Shown: in pieces, positions 9,129 to 18,283 of the stretch
Position numbering within the stretch: the stretch's first letter is position 1
How the letters are laid out: the number at the start of each line of letters is the position of its first letter
Assembly: GCF_000427805.1 (NCBI RefSeq)
Contig: NZ_ATYS01000048.1
Location: 1 to 38,177 of the forward strand
Direction: 5' to 3'
DNA from: Budvicia aquatica DSM 5075 = ATCC 35567
GTDB lineage: Bacteria > Pseudomonadota > Gammaproteobacteria > Enterobacterales > Enterobacteriaceae
DNA length: 38,177 bases
Made by a program: the position numbers and the translations under genes
Notes under the pieces: model-generated
What the model was told of the DNA's origin: nothing
The model's input: only the letters and a program-made list of their open reading frames with translations
Database searches by the model: none

Positions 9129-10192
9129 AGCCTGTTTGCGTATTAGGTAATGGCCAACTAGGGCGTATGTTACGTCAGGCCGGAGAACCTTTAGGTATCA
9201 CCGTTTATCCGGTAGGTCTTGATGCCGAACCCGAAGCGGTTCCTTATCAACATGCGGTAATTACTGCAGAAATTGAACGCTGGCCAGAAACAGCCCTTAC
9301 CCAAGTGTTATCTCGCCATACCGGCTTCGTTAATCGTGATATCTTCCCCAAGTTGGCTGACCGCCTTAGTCAAAAGCAGTTATTAGATCGATTAAATCTG
9401 GCAACGTCTCCGTGGCAATTATTAGCGTCGGCAGACCAATGGCCGGATATTTTTACCCGACTTGGCACATTAGCCATCGTTAAACGTCGGGTGGGTGGCT
9501 ATGACGGTCGCGGGCAATGGCGTATTCGCCCTGACGAACAACAACAGTTACCTGCCGAGGTATACGGCGAATGTATTGTTGAACAGGGAATTAATTTTGA
9601 CGGCGAAGTTTCGCTCATTGGTGCCCGTAACCAGAGCGGAAAATGCGTTTTTTATCCGCTGACCCACAACCTGCATGAAGAGGGTATTCTTCGCACCAGC
9701 GTTGCCCTGCCGGTTGTGGACACCCACCTTCAGCAACAGGCTGAAGCTATGCTTTCGGCTATTTTGCACGACCTGAACTATGTCGGCGTTATGGCGATGG
9801 AGTGTTTTATCGTAGGCGATGGATTACTCATTAATGAGCTGGCTCCGCGGGTTCATAACAGCGGTCACTGGACGCAAAATGGTGCATCAATCAGCCAGTT
9901 TGAACTTCACCTACGGGCTATTTTAGATTTACCCATGCCGCAGCCGGATGTATCAACACCGTCAGTGATGATTAATCTGATTGGCACCGAAGTGAACGAT
10001 CAATGGCTATCTCTGCCACTGGTTCATTTGCACTGGTACGATAAAGAGGTGCATCAGGGCCGTAAGGTCGGGCACCTGAACCTGAATCATCCTCAGGCTG
10101 AAATATTAAAAGAGAATCTACAAAAAATTAAACCGATGCTGGGCGAGGTTTATACTTCAGGAATTGAGTGGGCGATACAGAAGCTGGCTTAG
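9125..10192 (+). CDS. purK: N5-carboxyaminoimidazole ribonucleotide synthase
   Basis: PurK is an ATP-grasp enzyme that carboxylates AIR with bicarbonate and ATP to N5-CAIR, the substrate of PurE. The 355-aa product starts [20 protein letters not shown], has the ATP-grasp loop GGYDGRGQW near residue 125 and the metal-binding [15 protein letters not shown] near residue 240. It overlaps purE by 4 nt and is the last gene of the purEK operon. A strong hairpin follows, shared with the convergent ybbP. Confidence 0.97.
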   Translation: MKPVCVLGNGQLGRMLRQAGEPLGITVYPVGLDAEPEAVPYQHAVITAEIERWPETALTQVLSRHTGFVNRDIFPKLADRLSQKQLLDRLNLATSPWQLLASADQWPDIFTRLGTLAIVKRRVGGYDGRGQWRIRPDEQQQLPAEVYGECIVEQGINFDGEVSLIGARNQSGKCVFYPLTHNLHEEGILRTSVALPVVDTHLQQQAEAMLSAILHDLNYVGVMAMECFIVGDGLLINELAPRVHNSGHWTQNGASISQFELHLRAILDLPMPQPDVSTPSVMINLIGTEVNDQWLSLPLVHLHWYDKEVHQGRKVGHLNLNHPQAEILKENLQKIKPMLGEVYTSGIEWAIQKLA

Positions 10193-10223
10193 TGAGTTGA
10201 TGTCACTATTTTACTGAACTATC

Positions 10224-10258
10224 CAAAACTATCAAAACTATCAAAACTATCAAATAAT
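10224..10258. repeat. 9-bp tandem repeat CAAAACTAT, three copies and a degenerate fourth
   Basis: CAAAACTAT occurs at 10224-10232, 10233-10241 and 10242-10250, followed by CAAATAAT. It is a small tandem array in the purK-ybbP gap. It has the form of a slippage-prone microsatellite and no clear role. Confidence 0.85.
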
Positions 10259-10263
10259 GGCAC

Positions 10264-10303
10264 TTTAACCACCATCCCGACAGCGGTCAGGATGGTGGTT
10301 AAA
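10264..10303. terminator. Bidirectional hairpin between purK and ybbP
   Basis: TTTAACCACCATCC at 10264-10277 pairs perfectly with GGATGGTGGTTAAA at 10290-10303 across a 12-nt loop. It lies between two convergent stops. The T-run is short, so termination strength is uncertain. Confidence 0.75.
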
Positions 10304-10312
10304 CAACGAAAA

Positions 10313-12748
10313 CTACTCCTGATAGCGTCGGTATAACGCCTGCCCTTTTAACAGACTAACGCCTAACCAGCCTCCGCATAATGATAAGAGCGCCGCGCTG
10401 ATAACCGGCAACAGTATCCACATCATATAGTTTGGCTGCCATGGAAATTCAAAGACCTTGTACTGTAGCCACCACAGCGAAATTTCAGCCCCCAGCGCAG
10501 CGGTAACACCGGCAGCCAGTCCGAGTAAAGCAAACTCACTCCATAACGTATTACGCAATAAACGTTTACCCGCTCCTAATGTGCGATAAACCACCAGTTC
10601 TTGACGTCGTTGACGCATCCCCACCTGAACCTGAGCGAATAACAACAGCGTACCGCAAGCGATCACCAGAGCGACCATGGCTTCCAGAGCCCGGCCTACC
10701 TGCTGAAATACCGTTGTAATTTGCTTAAGGATATTACCGATATCCATCAGGCTTAAGGTCGGGAATTGACGGTTAAGCTGTACCAGCACGACACCATTTT
10801 CTTGATAACGGAAACTGGTCAGGTAAGTCTGTGGTAAATTATCTAATCCCCCCTCAGGGAAAATAAAGTAGAAGTTAGGCTTCAGACTTTCCCAGTCAAC
10901 CCTTCGCAGGCTAGAAATCGTCGCCTCAAATCGTTGGGTATCGCCGGTAAACGCCAGCGTATCGCCAATACTGACACCCAATCGCTCAGCCAGTCCCTGA
11001 TCGATAGAAACTTCACCGGCTTTCGGCGGCCAGACTCCGGCAGTCACTTCATTGGGAGAGGCTTTTTCGCCAGACAGCCACGTCAGGTTAAGCTCACGGT
11101 TAACCGCTTCACCGGCGGGATCGTTCTCTTTCACCCGTTCTGTCGCCTGTTGCTGATTAATCTCAGTTAAACGCACCCGAATAATCGGATAAAACTCACC
11201 CGGCTTAATGTGGTGTTCGTCAAAAAAATTCTGTAAATCAGGCAACTGCTGTTTGGTTATATTCATCACGAAATAATTCGGACTATCCGGCGGTATCTGC
11301 TGTTGCCAGCGTGATAGCAGTTCCCCGCGCAGTACAAACAGGAGTGCCAGCAACATAAAAGAGAAGGAAAAAGCTGACAGTTGGCTGGTCGTAATCCAAG
11401 GCTGACGGAGTAGCCGGTTCACCGCTAACCGCAACGCCAGACTTTTTAAGGTCACCCGACGTAACAGCAGCAAGCTGCACCAGCCCAGAGCACCTAACAG
11501 TAGCGCCAGCGCTAAAATACCCAGTAATGCGCCCCACCACATACTATTAAAACCGACTAAAGCCGTGAGCAGACATAGCACAACCAACAGCATGGCAGGC
11601 AAATACACTTTTAACGGCCAAACGTCTGAAATAGTGTCTTTACGCAATACCCGTAAAGGGCGAGTTGCCAGCAACTGTTTATACGGTCGCAGGCCAACCA
11701 TAAGCGAAATAAAGACTAAGGCACCAATACTCCAGAACCATGGCCAAAGACCCGGCTGAGGCATTACTTTCGGTAATATGGGTGATAGTAAAATCAGCAA
11801 AACTCTTTCAAACAACAAGCCTAAGCTACAGCCGGCCAACGCCGCCAGCGTCAAAACAGAGAGCCATTGACCAATGATTAGCTTGCGTAACGATTTTCGC
11901 CCTGCCCCTAAGGTTTTAAGCACGGCAATTAAGTTATACCGACTGCGACAATAGTGACTCATCGAGACAGCAACGGCGGCCACTGACAGCAACAGCGTCA
12001 AAATAGCGGACAATAGCAGGAAGTTTTGTGCCCGCTCCAGTGATTTACCGACGGCGGTACCCGATTGTTCAGCACCAAACCAGCGCTGATCGGGGCTTAG
12101 CTTGCCGGCCAAAAAATCCCCATAGCGCGTTAAGTTTTGTTCGCTACCACTAAATAAATAACGGTAGGTTAACCGGCTGCCCGGTTGAACTGCACCGGTC
12201 TTATCGATATCGGCATAGTTAATTAAAATACGTGGCGCTGTCTGAAACGGATGGAACCCGGCATCCGGTTCTTGAACCACTTCACCGGCAATACGAAAAG
12301 TGCCATCACCCACGTCAATGCTATCGCCGACTTTTGTATTCATCAGCGCCAGCAATCGCGGATCAACCAGTACCGTTCCTGCCTCGGGTTTGATATTAGC
12401 CGGAGCCGTTTCAAGCGAGCCATAAAGAGGGTAATTCAGATCTACCGCTTTGATAGCCGACAACAGCGGCACATCATTAGCGTATGCCATGGTCATAAAA
12501 GAGAGCTGACGACTCAATGTCAGTTGGTCTTTCTCTGCTTGTTGCAGCCACTCTTCCGCTACAGGACGGCTGGATGTGAGTACTCTATCGGCAGAGATAA
12601 AATCACGACTTTGCTGACTGAGGGCCTGTTCCATTCGATCGCTGATATTGCCCAGCGCCAGCACGCAGGCAACCGCCAGCGTTAACGATAGCCAAACGAT
12701 CAATAACGACGGAGATCGCCACTCCCGCCAGAACCAATTCCAAATCAT
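10313..12748 (-). CDS. ybbP: ABC transporter permease, FtsX/MacB type
   Basis: The 811-aa product corresponds along its length to E. coli YbbP (about 804 aa). It begins WFWREWRSPSLLIVWLSLTL, the first membrane segment, followed by a large periplasmic region. Hydrophobic clusters follow around residues 240-480, then a second soluble region, then a C-terminal FtsX-type block of membrane segments containing MRQRRQELVVYRTLGAGKR. This is the architecture of duplicated FtsX permeases that couple ATP hydrolysis to work on periplasmic or membrane substrates. The start overlaps the ybbA stop by 4 nt, and the two form one transporter. The substrate is not established here. Links to lipoprotein- or esterase-related functions rest on neighbourhood only. 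Confidence 0.95.
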   Translation of the reverse strand: MIWNWFWREWRSPSLLIVWLSLTLAVACVLALGNISDRMEQALSQQSRDFISADRVLTSSRPVAEEWLQQAEKDQLTLSRQLSFMTMAYANDVPLLSAIKAVDLNYPLYGSLETAPANIKPEAGTVLVDPRLLALMNTKVGDSIDVGDGTFRIAGEVVQEPDAGFHPFQTAPRILINYADIDKTGAVQPGSRLTYRYLFSGSEQNLTRYGDFLAGKLSPDQRWFGAEQSGTAVGKSLERAQNFLLLSAILTLLLSVAAVAVSMSHYCRSRYNLIAVLKTLGAGRKSLRKLIIGQWLSVLTLAALAGCSLGLLFERVLLILLSPILPKVMPQPGLWPWFWSIGALVFISLMVGLRPYKQLLATRPLRVLRKDTISDVWPLKVYLPAMLLVVLCLLTALVGFNSMWWGALLGILALALLLGALGWCSLLLLRRVTLKSLALRLAVNRLLRQPWITTSQLSAFSFSFMLLALLFVLRGELLSRWQQQIPPDSPNYFVMNITKQQLPDLQNFFDEHHIKPGEFYPIIRVRLTEINQQQATERVKENDPAGEAVNRELNLTWLSGEKASPNEVTAGVWPPKAGEVSIDQGLAERLGVSIGDTLAFTGDTQRFEATISSLRRVDWESLKPNFYFIFPEGGLDNLPQTYLTSFRYQENGVVLVQLNRQFPTLSLMDIGNILKQITTVFQQVGRALEAMVALVIACGTLLLFAQVQVGMRQRRQELVVYRTLGAGKRLLRNTLWSEFALLGLAAGVTAALGAEISLWWLQYKVFEFPWQPNYMMWILLPVISAALLSLCGGWLGVSLLKGQALYRRYQE

Positions 12749-13431
12749 GATTCCTCCCGCAGCTTACCGTCGACTAAACGTAAACGCCGCTGGCAGCGGG
12801 CCGCCAGAGTTTCATCATGGGTGACTAAAACCAGCGTAGTGGCAAAATCCCGATTAAGTGAAAACAACAAATCGGCAATTTTAACGCCGGTCTGACGATC
12901 GAGATTGCCGGTAGGCTCATCAGCAAAAAGAATTTTAGGGCGACCAATAAAAGCACGCGCAATAGCAACGCGCTGCTGTTCACCGCCGGATAGCTGGGCG
13001 GGTAAATGCCCCACCCTCTGACCTAATCCCAACTGTTGTAATAGCTGAAGGGCCTGTTCCTGGCTACTACGTTCGTTATCACCGCGCAGCAACGCCGGAA
13101 GCTGAACGTTTTCCAGTGCGGTTAAGGTAGGGACTAACATAAATGATTGAAATACGAAGCCAACATTTTTAGCCCGCAGCGCGGCTCTGGCTTCTTCATC
13201 CATAGTAGGTAATGACTGGCCTAATAGTTTTACATCGCCGTTACTACCATCATCCAGTCCGGCTAAAATTCCTAACAGGGTAGATTTTCCTGAGCCCGAT
13301 TCGCCAATTAGTGCTATTGTTTCAGCTGATTTGACAACTAACTCAACTCCGGTAAGGATGTCTAGCTTATGCTCCCCTTCACCAACAAATTTATTCAAAT
13401 GATGAACTTCAAGAACATTTTCTTCAGGCAT
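12745..13431 (-). CDS. ybbA: ABC transporter ATP-binding protein
   Basis: The 228-aa product is a LolD/MacB-type ATPase. It has the Walker [12 protein letters not shown], the Q-loop [11 protein letters not shown], the signature [14 protein letters not shown], the Walker [13 protein letters not shown] and the H-loop VTHDE. It forms the ATPase partner of YbbP, with which it overlaps by 4 nt. AAGGATCGGGAT precedes the ATG. Its first 33 bp are shared with the 5' end of tesA on the opposite strand, so both starts lie inside the other gene's coding sequence and the two promoters must lie within or across them. Confidence 0.96.
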   Translation of the reverse strand: MPEENVLEVHHLNKFVGEGEHKLDILTGVELVVKSAETIALIGESGSGKSTLLGILAGLDDGSNGDVKLLGQSLPTMDEEARAALRAKNVGFVFQSFMLVPTLTALENVQLPALLRGDNERSSQEQALQLLQQLGLGQRVGHLPAQLSGGEQQRVAIARAFIGRPKILFADEPTGNLDRQTGVKIADLLFSLNRDFATTLVLVTHDETLAARCQRRLRLVDGKLREES

Positions 13432-14052
13432 ATCCCGATCCTTCTATTACTCGGATTGTCATCTATGCGCATCGCGGCGGCAGATACGCTATTAATTCTG
13501 GGCGATAGTTTAAGCGCAGGCTATCAGCTTCCCATTCAACAGGCCTGGGCGACTCAACTGTCAGAGCGCTGGAAGAATACCCCCGGAGCCCCACAGATAA
13601 TCAATGCCAGCATCAGTGGAGACACTGCGGCACAAGGTCTTGATCGTTTACCTGAATTGCTTAAAAATCATCAGCCCCACTGGGTTTTAATCGAAATGGG
13701 TGCTAATGACGGACTGCGCGGATTCCCGCCTGCTGATATAGAACGGGACCTTTCACAGATTATCACATTGGTGAAACAAGCCAAGGCACAGCCGCTGCTG
13801 ATGCAAATACGCATCACCCCTAATTATGGCCGTCGTTACACCGAATCATTTGCTGCTATTTATCCTAAATTAGCAGAACAGTATCAGGTTCCTCTCCTGC
13901 CTTTTTTTATGGAAAAGGTGGTTATAAAACCAGAGTGGATGCAGCCTGACGGCCTGCACCCCACTGCCGATGTCCAACCGTTTATCGCTGATTTTATGGA
14001 GCAAACTCTTGCGCCTTATGTCGGTCTTACACCGGCAAAACAGGCCAAATAA
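13399..14052 (+). CDS. tesA: Periplasmic thioesterase I / lysophospholipase L1
   Basis: TesA is a periplasmic SGNH hydrolase that cleaves acyl-CoA and other thioesters and lysophospholipids. The product starts MMNFKNIFF, has a hydrophobic signal peptide and a likely cut after IAAA, before DTLLILGDSLSAG with the nucleophile Ser. The oxyanion Gly lies in NASISGDTA, the Asn in GANDG and the catalytic Asp/His pair in DGLHP. The start is taken at the ATGATG at 13399, which matches E. coli; an ATG at 13369 would add 10 residues and lengthen the overlap with ybbA. No strong ribosome binding site is visible. At 217 aa it is slightly longer than E. coli TesA (208). Confidence 0.95.
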   Translation: MMNFKNIFFRHIPILLLLGLSSMRIAAADTLLILGDSLSAGYQLPIQQAWATQLSERWKNTPGAPQIINASISGDTAAQGLDRLPELLKNHQPHWVLIEMGANDGLRGFPPADIERDLSQIITLVKQAKAQPLLMQIRITPNYGRRYTESFAAIYPKLAEQYQVPLLPFFMEKVVIKPEWMQPDGLHPTADVQPFIADFMEQTLAPYVGLTPAKQAK

Positions 14053-14078
14053 ACTGCCCCAACGGAGAATGTAAAGTT

Positions 14079-14855
14079 ATGCAAAAGGCGATTTTAATTA
14101 CCGGTTGTTCCAGCGGTATCGGCTTAGTGATTGCAACGGATCTAAAGCAGCGTGGCTACCGCGTAATAGCAACCTGCCGTAAACCTGCAGATATAGAAAC
14201 TTTGCAGCAAAAAGGATTTGAAGTTGTTAAGCTTGATTTAGACGACAGTGACAGCATTAAACAGGCAGCGGAAGACGTTCTCGCGCTGACCGGGGGCAAG
14301 CTGTATGCGCTATTTAATAACGGCGGATTCGGCATTTACGGCCGTTTAAATACCATTACCCGCCGGCAGTTCGAACAACAGTTTTCAACTAATCTGTTCG
14401 GGGCACATGAGCTTACCCAGCATCTTCTTCCGGCCATGATTGCGCAAGGTGAAGGTCGAATTATTCAAACAAGCTCAGTAATGGGCATTATTTCTACTCC
14501 GGGCCGCGGCCTTTATGCCGCCAGTAAGTATGCCTTAGAAGCCTGGTCAGACGCCTTGCGTTTAGAGCTTCATGGTACCGGCATTCAGGTCAGCCTGATT
14601 GAGCCCGGTCCTATCAGCACCTCATTTAGCCAAAATGTTAATCAAACGCAGGTCGATAGCCCGATTCATAACCCTCCGGTAGCCAAGCGCTTTACGCTTC
14701 CGCCTGAGGTACTGATTCCGGTTCTCCACCATGCTTTAGAAAACCCGCGGGCTAAAATTCGTTATCGGGTGACCATGGTGACTAAGCTCATGGCAATCTG
14801 TAAACGCCTGCTTCCTGACCGCTGTATGGATATGATTTTAAGAGATAAAGGCTAA
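14079..14855 (+). CDS. ybbO: Short-chain dehydrogenase/reductase YbbO
   Basis: This 258-aa classical SDR probably reduces aldehydes or ketones with NADP(H). E. coli YbbO has been described as an aldehyde reductase. It has the nucleotide-binding TGCSSGIG at the N-terminus, the catalytic Ser in QTSSVMG, the YxxxK motif YAASKYALEAW and a PGPISTSF segment. The structural NNAG motif reads NNGG here (LFNNGGFGIYG). A basic, hydrophobic C-terminal tail resembles that of E. coli YbbO. It follows tesA by 26 nt and may be cotranscribed with it, as in the conserved tesA-ybbO-ybbN neighbourhood. Confidence 0.94.
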   Translation: MQKAILITGCSSGIGLVIATDLKQRGYRVIATCRKPADIETLQQKGFEVVKLDLDDSDSIKQAAEDVLALTGGKLYALFNNGGFGIYGRLNTITRRQFEQQFSTNLFGAHELTQHLLPAMIAQGEGRIIQTSSVMGIISTPGRGLYAASKYALEAWSDALRLELHGTGIQVSLIEPGPISTSFSQNVNQTQVDSPIHNPPVAKRFTLPPEVLIPVLHHALENPRAKIRYRVTMVTKLMAICKRLLPDRCMDMILRDKG

Positions 14856-14943
14856 TAGCGCTTGAAGCCTAAAGATATGCCCTCATATACTTTGATATAC
14901 ACAGATACAACAATAAATATACAACTGATAAAGAGAGTGCAGT

Positions 14944-15798
14944 ATGCCAGCGAATTCTATGATTAACGTTACCGAATCGAACTTTCAGCAAGTTATGGAG
15001 CAATCCTCTCAGGTTCCGGTACTTTTTTACTTTTGGTCTGAGCGCAGCCAGCATTGCCAGCTTCTGGATCCGGTATTAGACAAACTTGTTATTGAATATG
15101 CAGGTAAATTTACCTTAGCAAAAATCGACTGTGATGCGCAGCAGATGATTGCATCGCAGTTTGGTATTCGCGCAATTCCAACCGTATATCTGTTTAAAGA
15201 TGGTCAGCCGGCAGATGGATTCCAAGGCCCTCAGCCAGAAGAAGCAATACGTGAACTGTTAAACCGTTTTCTGCCTAGAGAAGAAGATTTAAAAGCGGCC
15301 GAAGGGGAAGAACTGATCCGTGAAGGCAAATATATTGATGCCCTGCCGCTGCTTAAAGATGCGTGGCATCTCAGCAATCAGCGCAGTGATATCGGCTTGC
15401 TACTGGCTGAAACACAAATAGCGCTGACTCGTAGCGAAGAGGCTGAAGTCGTTCTGGCAGCCATCCCGTTACAAGACCGAGACACTCGCTATCAAGGGTT
15501 AATTGCACAAATTGAATTACTTAAGCAAGCCGCCGATACGCCGGAAATTCAACAGCTACAGCTGCAAGTTGATGCTGAGCCTGACAACGCTGAATTGGCC
15601 GTACAATTAGCGCTTCAACTGCATACGGTTGGACGCAATGAAGAAGCCCTGACCCTGCTGTTAAAACACCTTAAAAAGAGTCTGGATGCCGCTGACGGAA
15701 GCGCTAAGAAAACCATGCTGGATATCTTAGCGGCCCTGGGTACCGGTGATGCACTGGCCGCTAAGTACCGCCGTCAGCTGTATTCATTACTGTATTAA
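14944..15798 (+). CDS. ybbN: Chaperedoxin CnoX (YbbN), thioredoxin-like with TPR tail
   Basis: CnoX protects chaperone clients from overoxidation and hands them to GroEL and DnaK. The 284-aa product has an N-terminal thioredoxin domain (about 1-110) in which the usual WCGPC is WSERSQHC, with a single cysteine as in E. coli CnoX, and cis-Pro in [11 protein letters not shown]-terminal TPR domain (about 120-284) contains [20 protein letters not shown] and ends with [10 protein letters not shown], almost the E. coli ending. GAGAG precedes the ATG. An 88-bp gap from ybbO leaves room for its own promoter. In E. coli the next genes would be fetB/fetA. They are absent here. Confidence 0.96.
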   Translation: MPANSMINVTESNFQQVMEQSSQVPVLFYFWSERSQHCQLLDPVLDKLVIEYAGKFTLAKIDCDAQQMIASQFGIRAIPTVYLFKDGQPADGFQGPQPEEAIRELLNRFLPREEDLKAAEGEELIREGKYIDALPLLKDAWHLSNQRSDIGLLLAETQIALTRSEEAEVVLAAIPLQDRDTRYQGLIAQIELLKQAADTPEIQQLQLQVDAEPDNAELAVQLALQLHTVGRNEEALTLLLKHLKKSLDAADGSAKKTMLDILAALGTGDALAAKYRRQLYSLLY

Positions 15799-15886
15799 TT
15801 AATCTGAGTAAACGACCAAATATCAACGCGGCTTATTGCCTAATACTTATCAGTTAAGCATTTCTATATGATGTGACTCCACTCAA

Positions 15887-15977
15887 TCGTCATCCCGGCG
15901 AAAGCCGGGATTCAGGTTTTAGCTAACCCGCAGGCATTTAGACTAAGGGCTGGCCCCCGTTTTCAACGGGGTGACGA
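15887..15977. repeat. REP/BIME-like pair of inverted hairpins
   Basis: A unit at 15887-15915 (TCGTCATCCCGGCGAAAGCC, then GGGATTCAG) forms a GGC-GAAA-GCC type hairpin. A second unit at 15950-15977 is its inverted, diverged copy, reading TCGTCACCCCGTTGAAAACG, then GGGGCCAG on the minus strand. Two head-to-head hairpins with a conserved TCGTCA edge and GAAA loop are typical of REP elements in BIME arrangement. It lies in the 279-bp gap after ybbN, where nothing else was seen. Confidence 0.75.
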
Positions 15978-16077
15978 GGGTAATGGTTCCGTAATAACCA
16001 GTCGAATCATTGGATTAAGTTTATTGACTGCCCTTAACTGACAGGCATTAGGCTTATTGCCGCGTTTTTATAAATGA

Positions 16078-16341
16078 CTAACGACGCCCTGAATGGCCTT
16101 TGCCATTCCCCTTACCATGTCCGTTTCCTTTACCATGGCCACCTTTATAGCTATCTCTGCTGCCATGGCCTTTGTACCCTTTGTCATCATCACTATCACT
16201 TAACAATATCAGTGCTGCCAGAGCGCCTAATCCGACAACCACCATACCTGTAGCCGCAGCATCACCGTCACTCATACTGCCGCATCCAACCATCGACAAA
16301 CACAGCAAACCAATAAGGGATTTTCTAAATGAATCAACCAT
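16078..16341 (-). CDS. Small lipoprotein with Gly/His/Lys-rich tail
   Basis: I do not recognise this 87-aa protein by name. It has a basic N-terminus (MVDSFRKS), a hydrophobic segment and a lipobox LSMVGC, so Cys20 should be lipidated. A second hydrophobic segment at about residues 32-48 (TGMVVVGLGALAALILL) would place it across or against a membrane. The remaining 40 residues are low-complexity, mainly Gly, Lys and His, with repeats of KGNGHG/GHGKGNG type. The tail could bind metal ions or an anionic surface; that is inference. AAGGATAATT precedes the ATG. It stands alone, next to the REP-like repeat. Confidence 0.75.
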   Translation of the reverse strand: MVDSFRKSLIGLLCLSMVGCGSMSDGDAAATGMVVVGLGALAALILLSDSDDDKGYKGHGSRDSYKGGHGKGNGHGKGNGKGHSGRR

Positions 16342-16532
16342 GACAAATTATCCTTTTTATTATGAGCGAGATCGTTAAATCAAACTATCAATACCCTATT
16401 TCAGTCAGGGTGTTAGCTCAAGATAAGCAGGAGTAAAGTAAGTGAAAAGTAATTGTAAGCCGACACTGACAGACTCTGACATTAGAGTAGAAATGGCCGT
16501 TGCCGGACTATTTTACCGGGTTGATAAAAGAC

Positions 16533-16560
16533 AAAAAGCGCGATAATTATCGCGCTTTTT
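16533..16560. terminator. Perfect 28-bp palindromic terminator of the MFS gene
   Basis: AAAAAGCGCGATAA and TTATCGCGCTTTTT are exact reverse complements with no unpaired base between them. It lies just after the stop of the minus-strand MFS gene and also faces the convergent direction. Confidence 0.85.
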
Positions 16561-16579
16561 ATTCAAACCTACGTCGCTA

Positions 16580-17833
16580 TTATTCCAATGGCTTACCCAT
16601 TTTTTCCGGAATTAAGAATAAGGTTGCCAGAATATCCAACACGTACAAAGAGGCCAGCATGGCAATGGCCACTTGGAATGAATATTGAGCAACAATCATG
16701 CCGACAACCAGTGGGCCAAATCCACCAATCCCCCGACCGATATTAAACAAAACGTTCTGTGCAGTAGCCCGGGCTTCTGTCGGATAGACCTCAGAAATCA
16801 ACGCCCCGTAACCGCCCATCATGCCATTGACGAACATCCCCATAATGGCTCCGCCAATCAGCAGACTATATTGGTCGGTCAATTGGGAATATGCCAGAAC
16901 CATTAACGCGGCACCCACCTGATAAATCAGGAATATCGGACGACGGCCAAACCGGTCCGCTAACTGGCCGAACAGCCAAATACCAAAGCCCATACCAACA
17001 ACCGTGACCGCAGTCCACATCGCCGACTTAGTTAATGAGTAATCGAATTGCTTACTGAGATAGGTTGGCATCCAAATCATAATGCCGTAGTAGCCAAAGT
17101 TCTGAACGGAGGTAAGAATGGAGATACCAATACTTGCCCGAACGGCTTGAGCATCAGCAACCAGCGCTTTAAACGGATTACTTTTTCGCTTCTCTTTTTG
17201 CTTCTGAACGAAAATTTCAGGCTCATCAATATAGTGACGAATAACAAACGAAACCAGCGCAGGAATAACGCCGATGGCAAACATTCCGCGCCAGCCAATA
17301 ATCGGCAGTAACACCGGCGTGAGTAAAGCCGCCGCTAAAACCCCCGCCTGCCAGCCTAAACCCACATATGAAGACATTCTGGCCCGTTCATTAGGGCGAC
17401 ATGCCTCGGCGGCCAACGCCATTCCGATACCAAACTCACCACCTAACCCGATACCGGCCATAGTGCGGTAAAATAATAGATCCCAATATCCCTGTGCCAA
17501 AGCACACATCCCGGTAAATCCGGCAAATAAGACAATTGACCAAGTTAATACTTTAATTCGCCCGTAATAATCACTCAGAACGCCAAAGACTAAGCCACCG
17601 ACCACCGCGCCAATTAACGTCCAAGTAACCAGAGAACCGGCCTGACTACTGGTTAAATCTAACCCCATGGCAACCGCATTCAAAATAAAGCCAAGAATCA
17701 GTAAATCAAACCCATCCATTGCATAACCTACGGTTGATGCAACCACTGCCTTATACGCATACTTTCTTCTTTTTGCCTCTTCTAAGACCAGAACTTTTTG
17801 ACTATCCGTCAGATTTATTGATTCATTACTCAC
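16580..17833 (-). CDS. MFS metabolite:H+ symporter, aromatic-acid/sugar-acid type
   Basis: The 417-aa product has the 12-segment layout of the major facilitator superfamily. TM1 carries AMDGFDLLILGF, the DGFD motif of the metabolite:H+ symporter (AAHS/NanT-like) group. The loop 2-3 motif reads GVLSDYYGRIKVL and the loop 8-9 copy GQLADRFGRRPIFL. The block IGLGGEFGIGMALAAEACRP in TM4 is typical of the same group. Substrates in this group are small organic or aromatic acids and sialic acid; the one here cannot be told. The start is a GTG at 17833 with AGGTAG upstream. No catabolic enzymes sit beside it, so it appears to be an isolated carrier occupying the place of E. coli fetAB. Confidence 0.85.
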   Translation of the reverse strand: MSNESINLTDSQKVLVLEEAKRRKYAYKAVVASTVGYAMDGFDLLILGFILNAVAMGLDLTSSQAGSLVTWTLIGAVVGGLVFGVLSDYYGRIKVLTWSIVLFAGFTGMCALAQGYWDLLFYRTMAGIGLGGEFGIGMALAAEACRPNERARMSSYVGLGWQAGVLAAALLTPVLLPIIGWRGMFAIGVIPALVSFVIRHYIDEPEIFVQKQKEKRKSNPFKALVADAQAVRASIGISILTSVQNFGYYGIMIWMPTYLSKQFDYSLTKSAMWTAVTVVGMGFGIWLFGQLADRFGRRPIFLIYQVGAALMVLAYSQLTDQYSLLIGGAIMGMFVNGMMGGYGALISEVYPTEARATAQNVLFNIGRGIGGFGPLVVGMIVAQYSFQVAIAMLASLYVLDILATLFLIPEKMGKPLE

Positions 17834-18283
17834 AGCTACCTATCTCCACATTAATTAGCTCTGATTTGTCTTATTGGCAAAAATCACCTTCTGTTGATAC
17901 CACCCTGCCAGCCTTACTCTTAATCACCCGTTTTATTTAGGCTAATGTGTTACATCTATAATATTAATCACGCCGAACTGCTCTTTTCTATAGGCCCTAT
18001 ACCGTTTTTTAGGCGTAGAAAAACACGCACCTATTGGTATAACGACCAAAGGCGATAGAAAAAATAGAATAAAATCATTGGTTAATTAAGGATTAGGGCC
18101 AAACCTTTTGATTATAGCAGGATGATTTTTAATTTATAGCTTTTTCTCGTTTTATATCGATTTCATTCTTATTCGGTTACAAATAAACCAGAGCAAAAAA
18201 ACAACACGGCCAACAAATCATAAAAAAAACAATGATACAATGCGTTGTGTTTTCCCTTTTTTATTATGAAGAACTGAGCTGAA
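17834..18283. other. 450-bp AT-rich gap between the MFS carrier and the acidic lipoprotein
   Basis: The two flanking genes are divergent, so both promoters must lie here. The sequence is AT-rich, with A- and T-runs near 18170-18260. I see no gene, no clear operator and no hairpin strong enough to list. Confidence 0.6.

Noticed and set aside
10224-10258. Repeats that could suggest a CRISPR array
   Set aside because: The unit is 9 bp, directly adjacent with no spacers. No CRISPR array or cas gene was seen anywhere, including downstream of cysH, where E. coli carries one.
16500-16688. 62-codon plus-strand frame crossing the terminator of the MFS gene
   Set aside because: It reads through a perfect palindromic terminator and into the antisense of the MFS gene.
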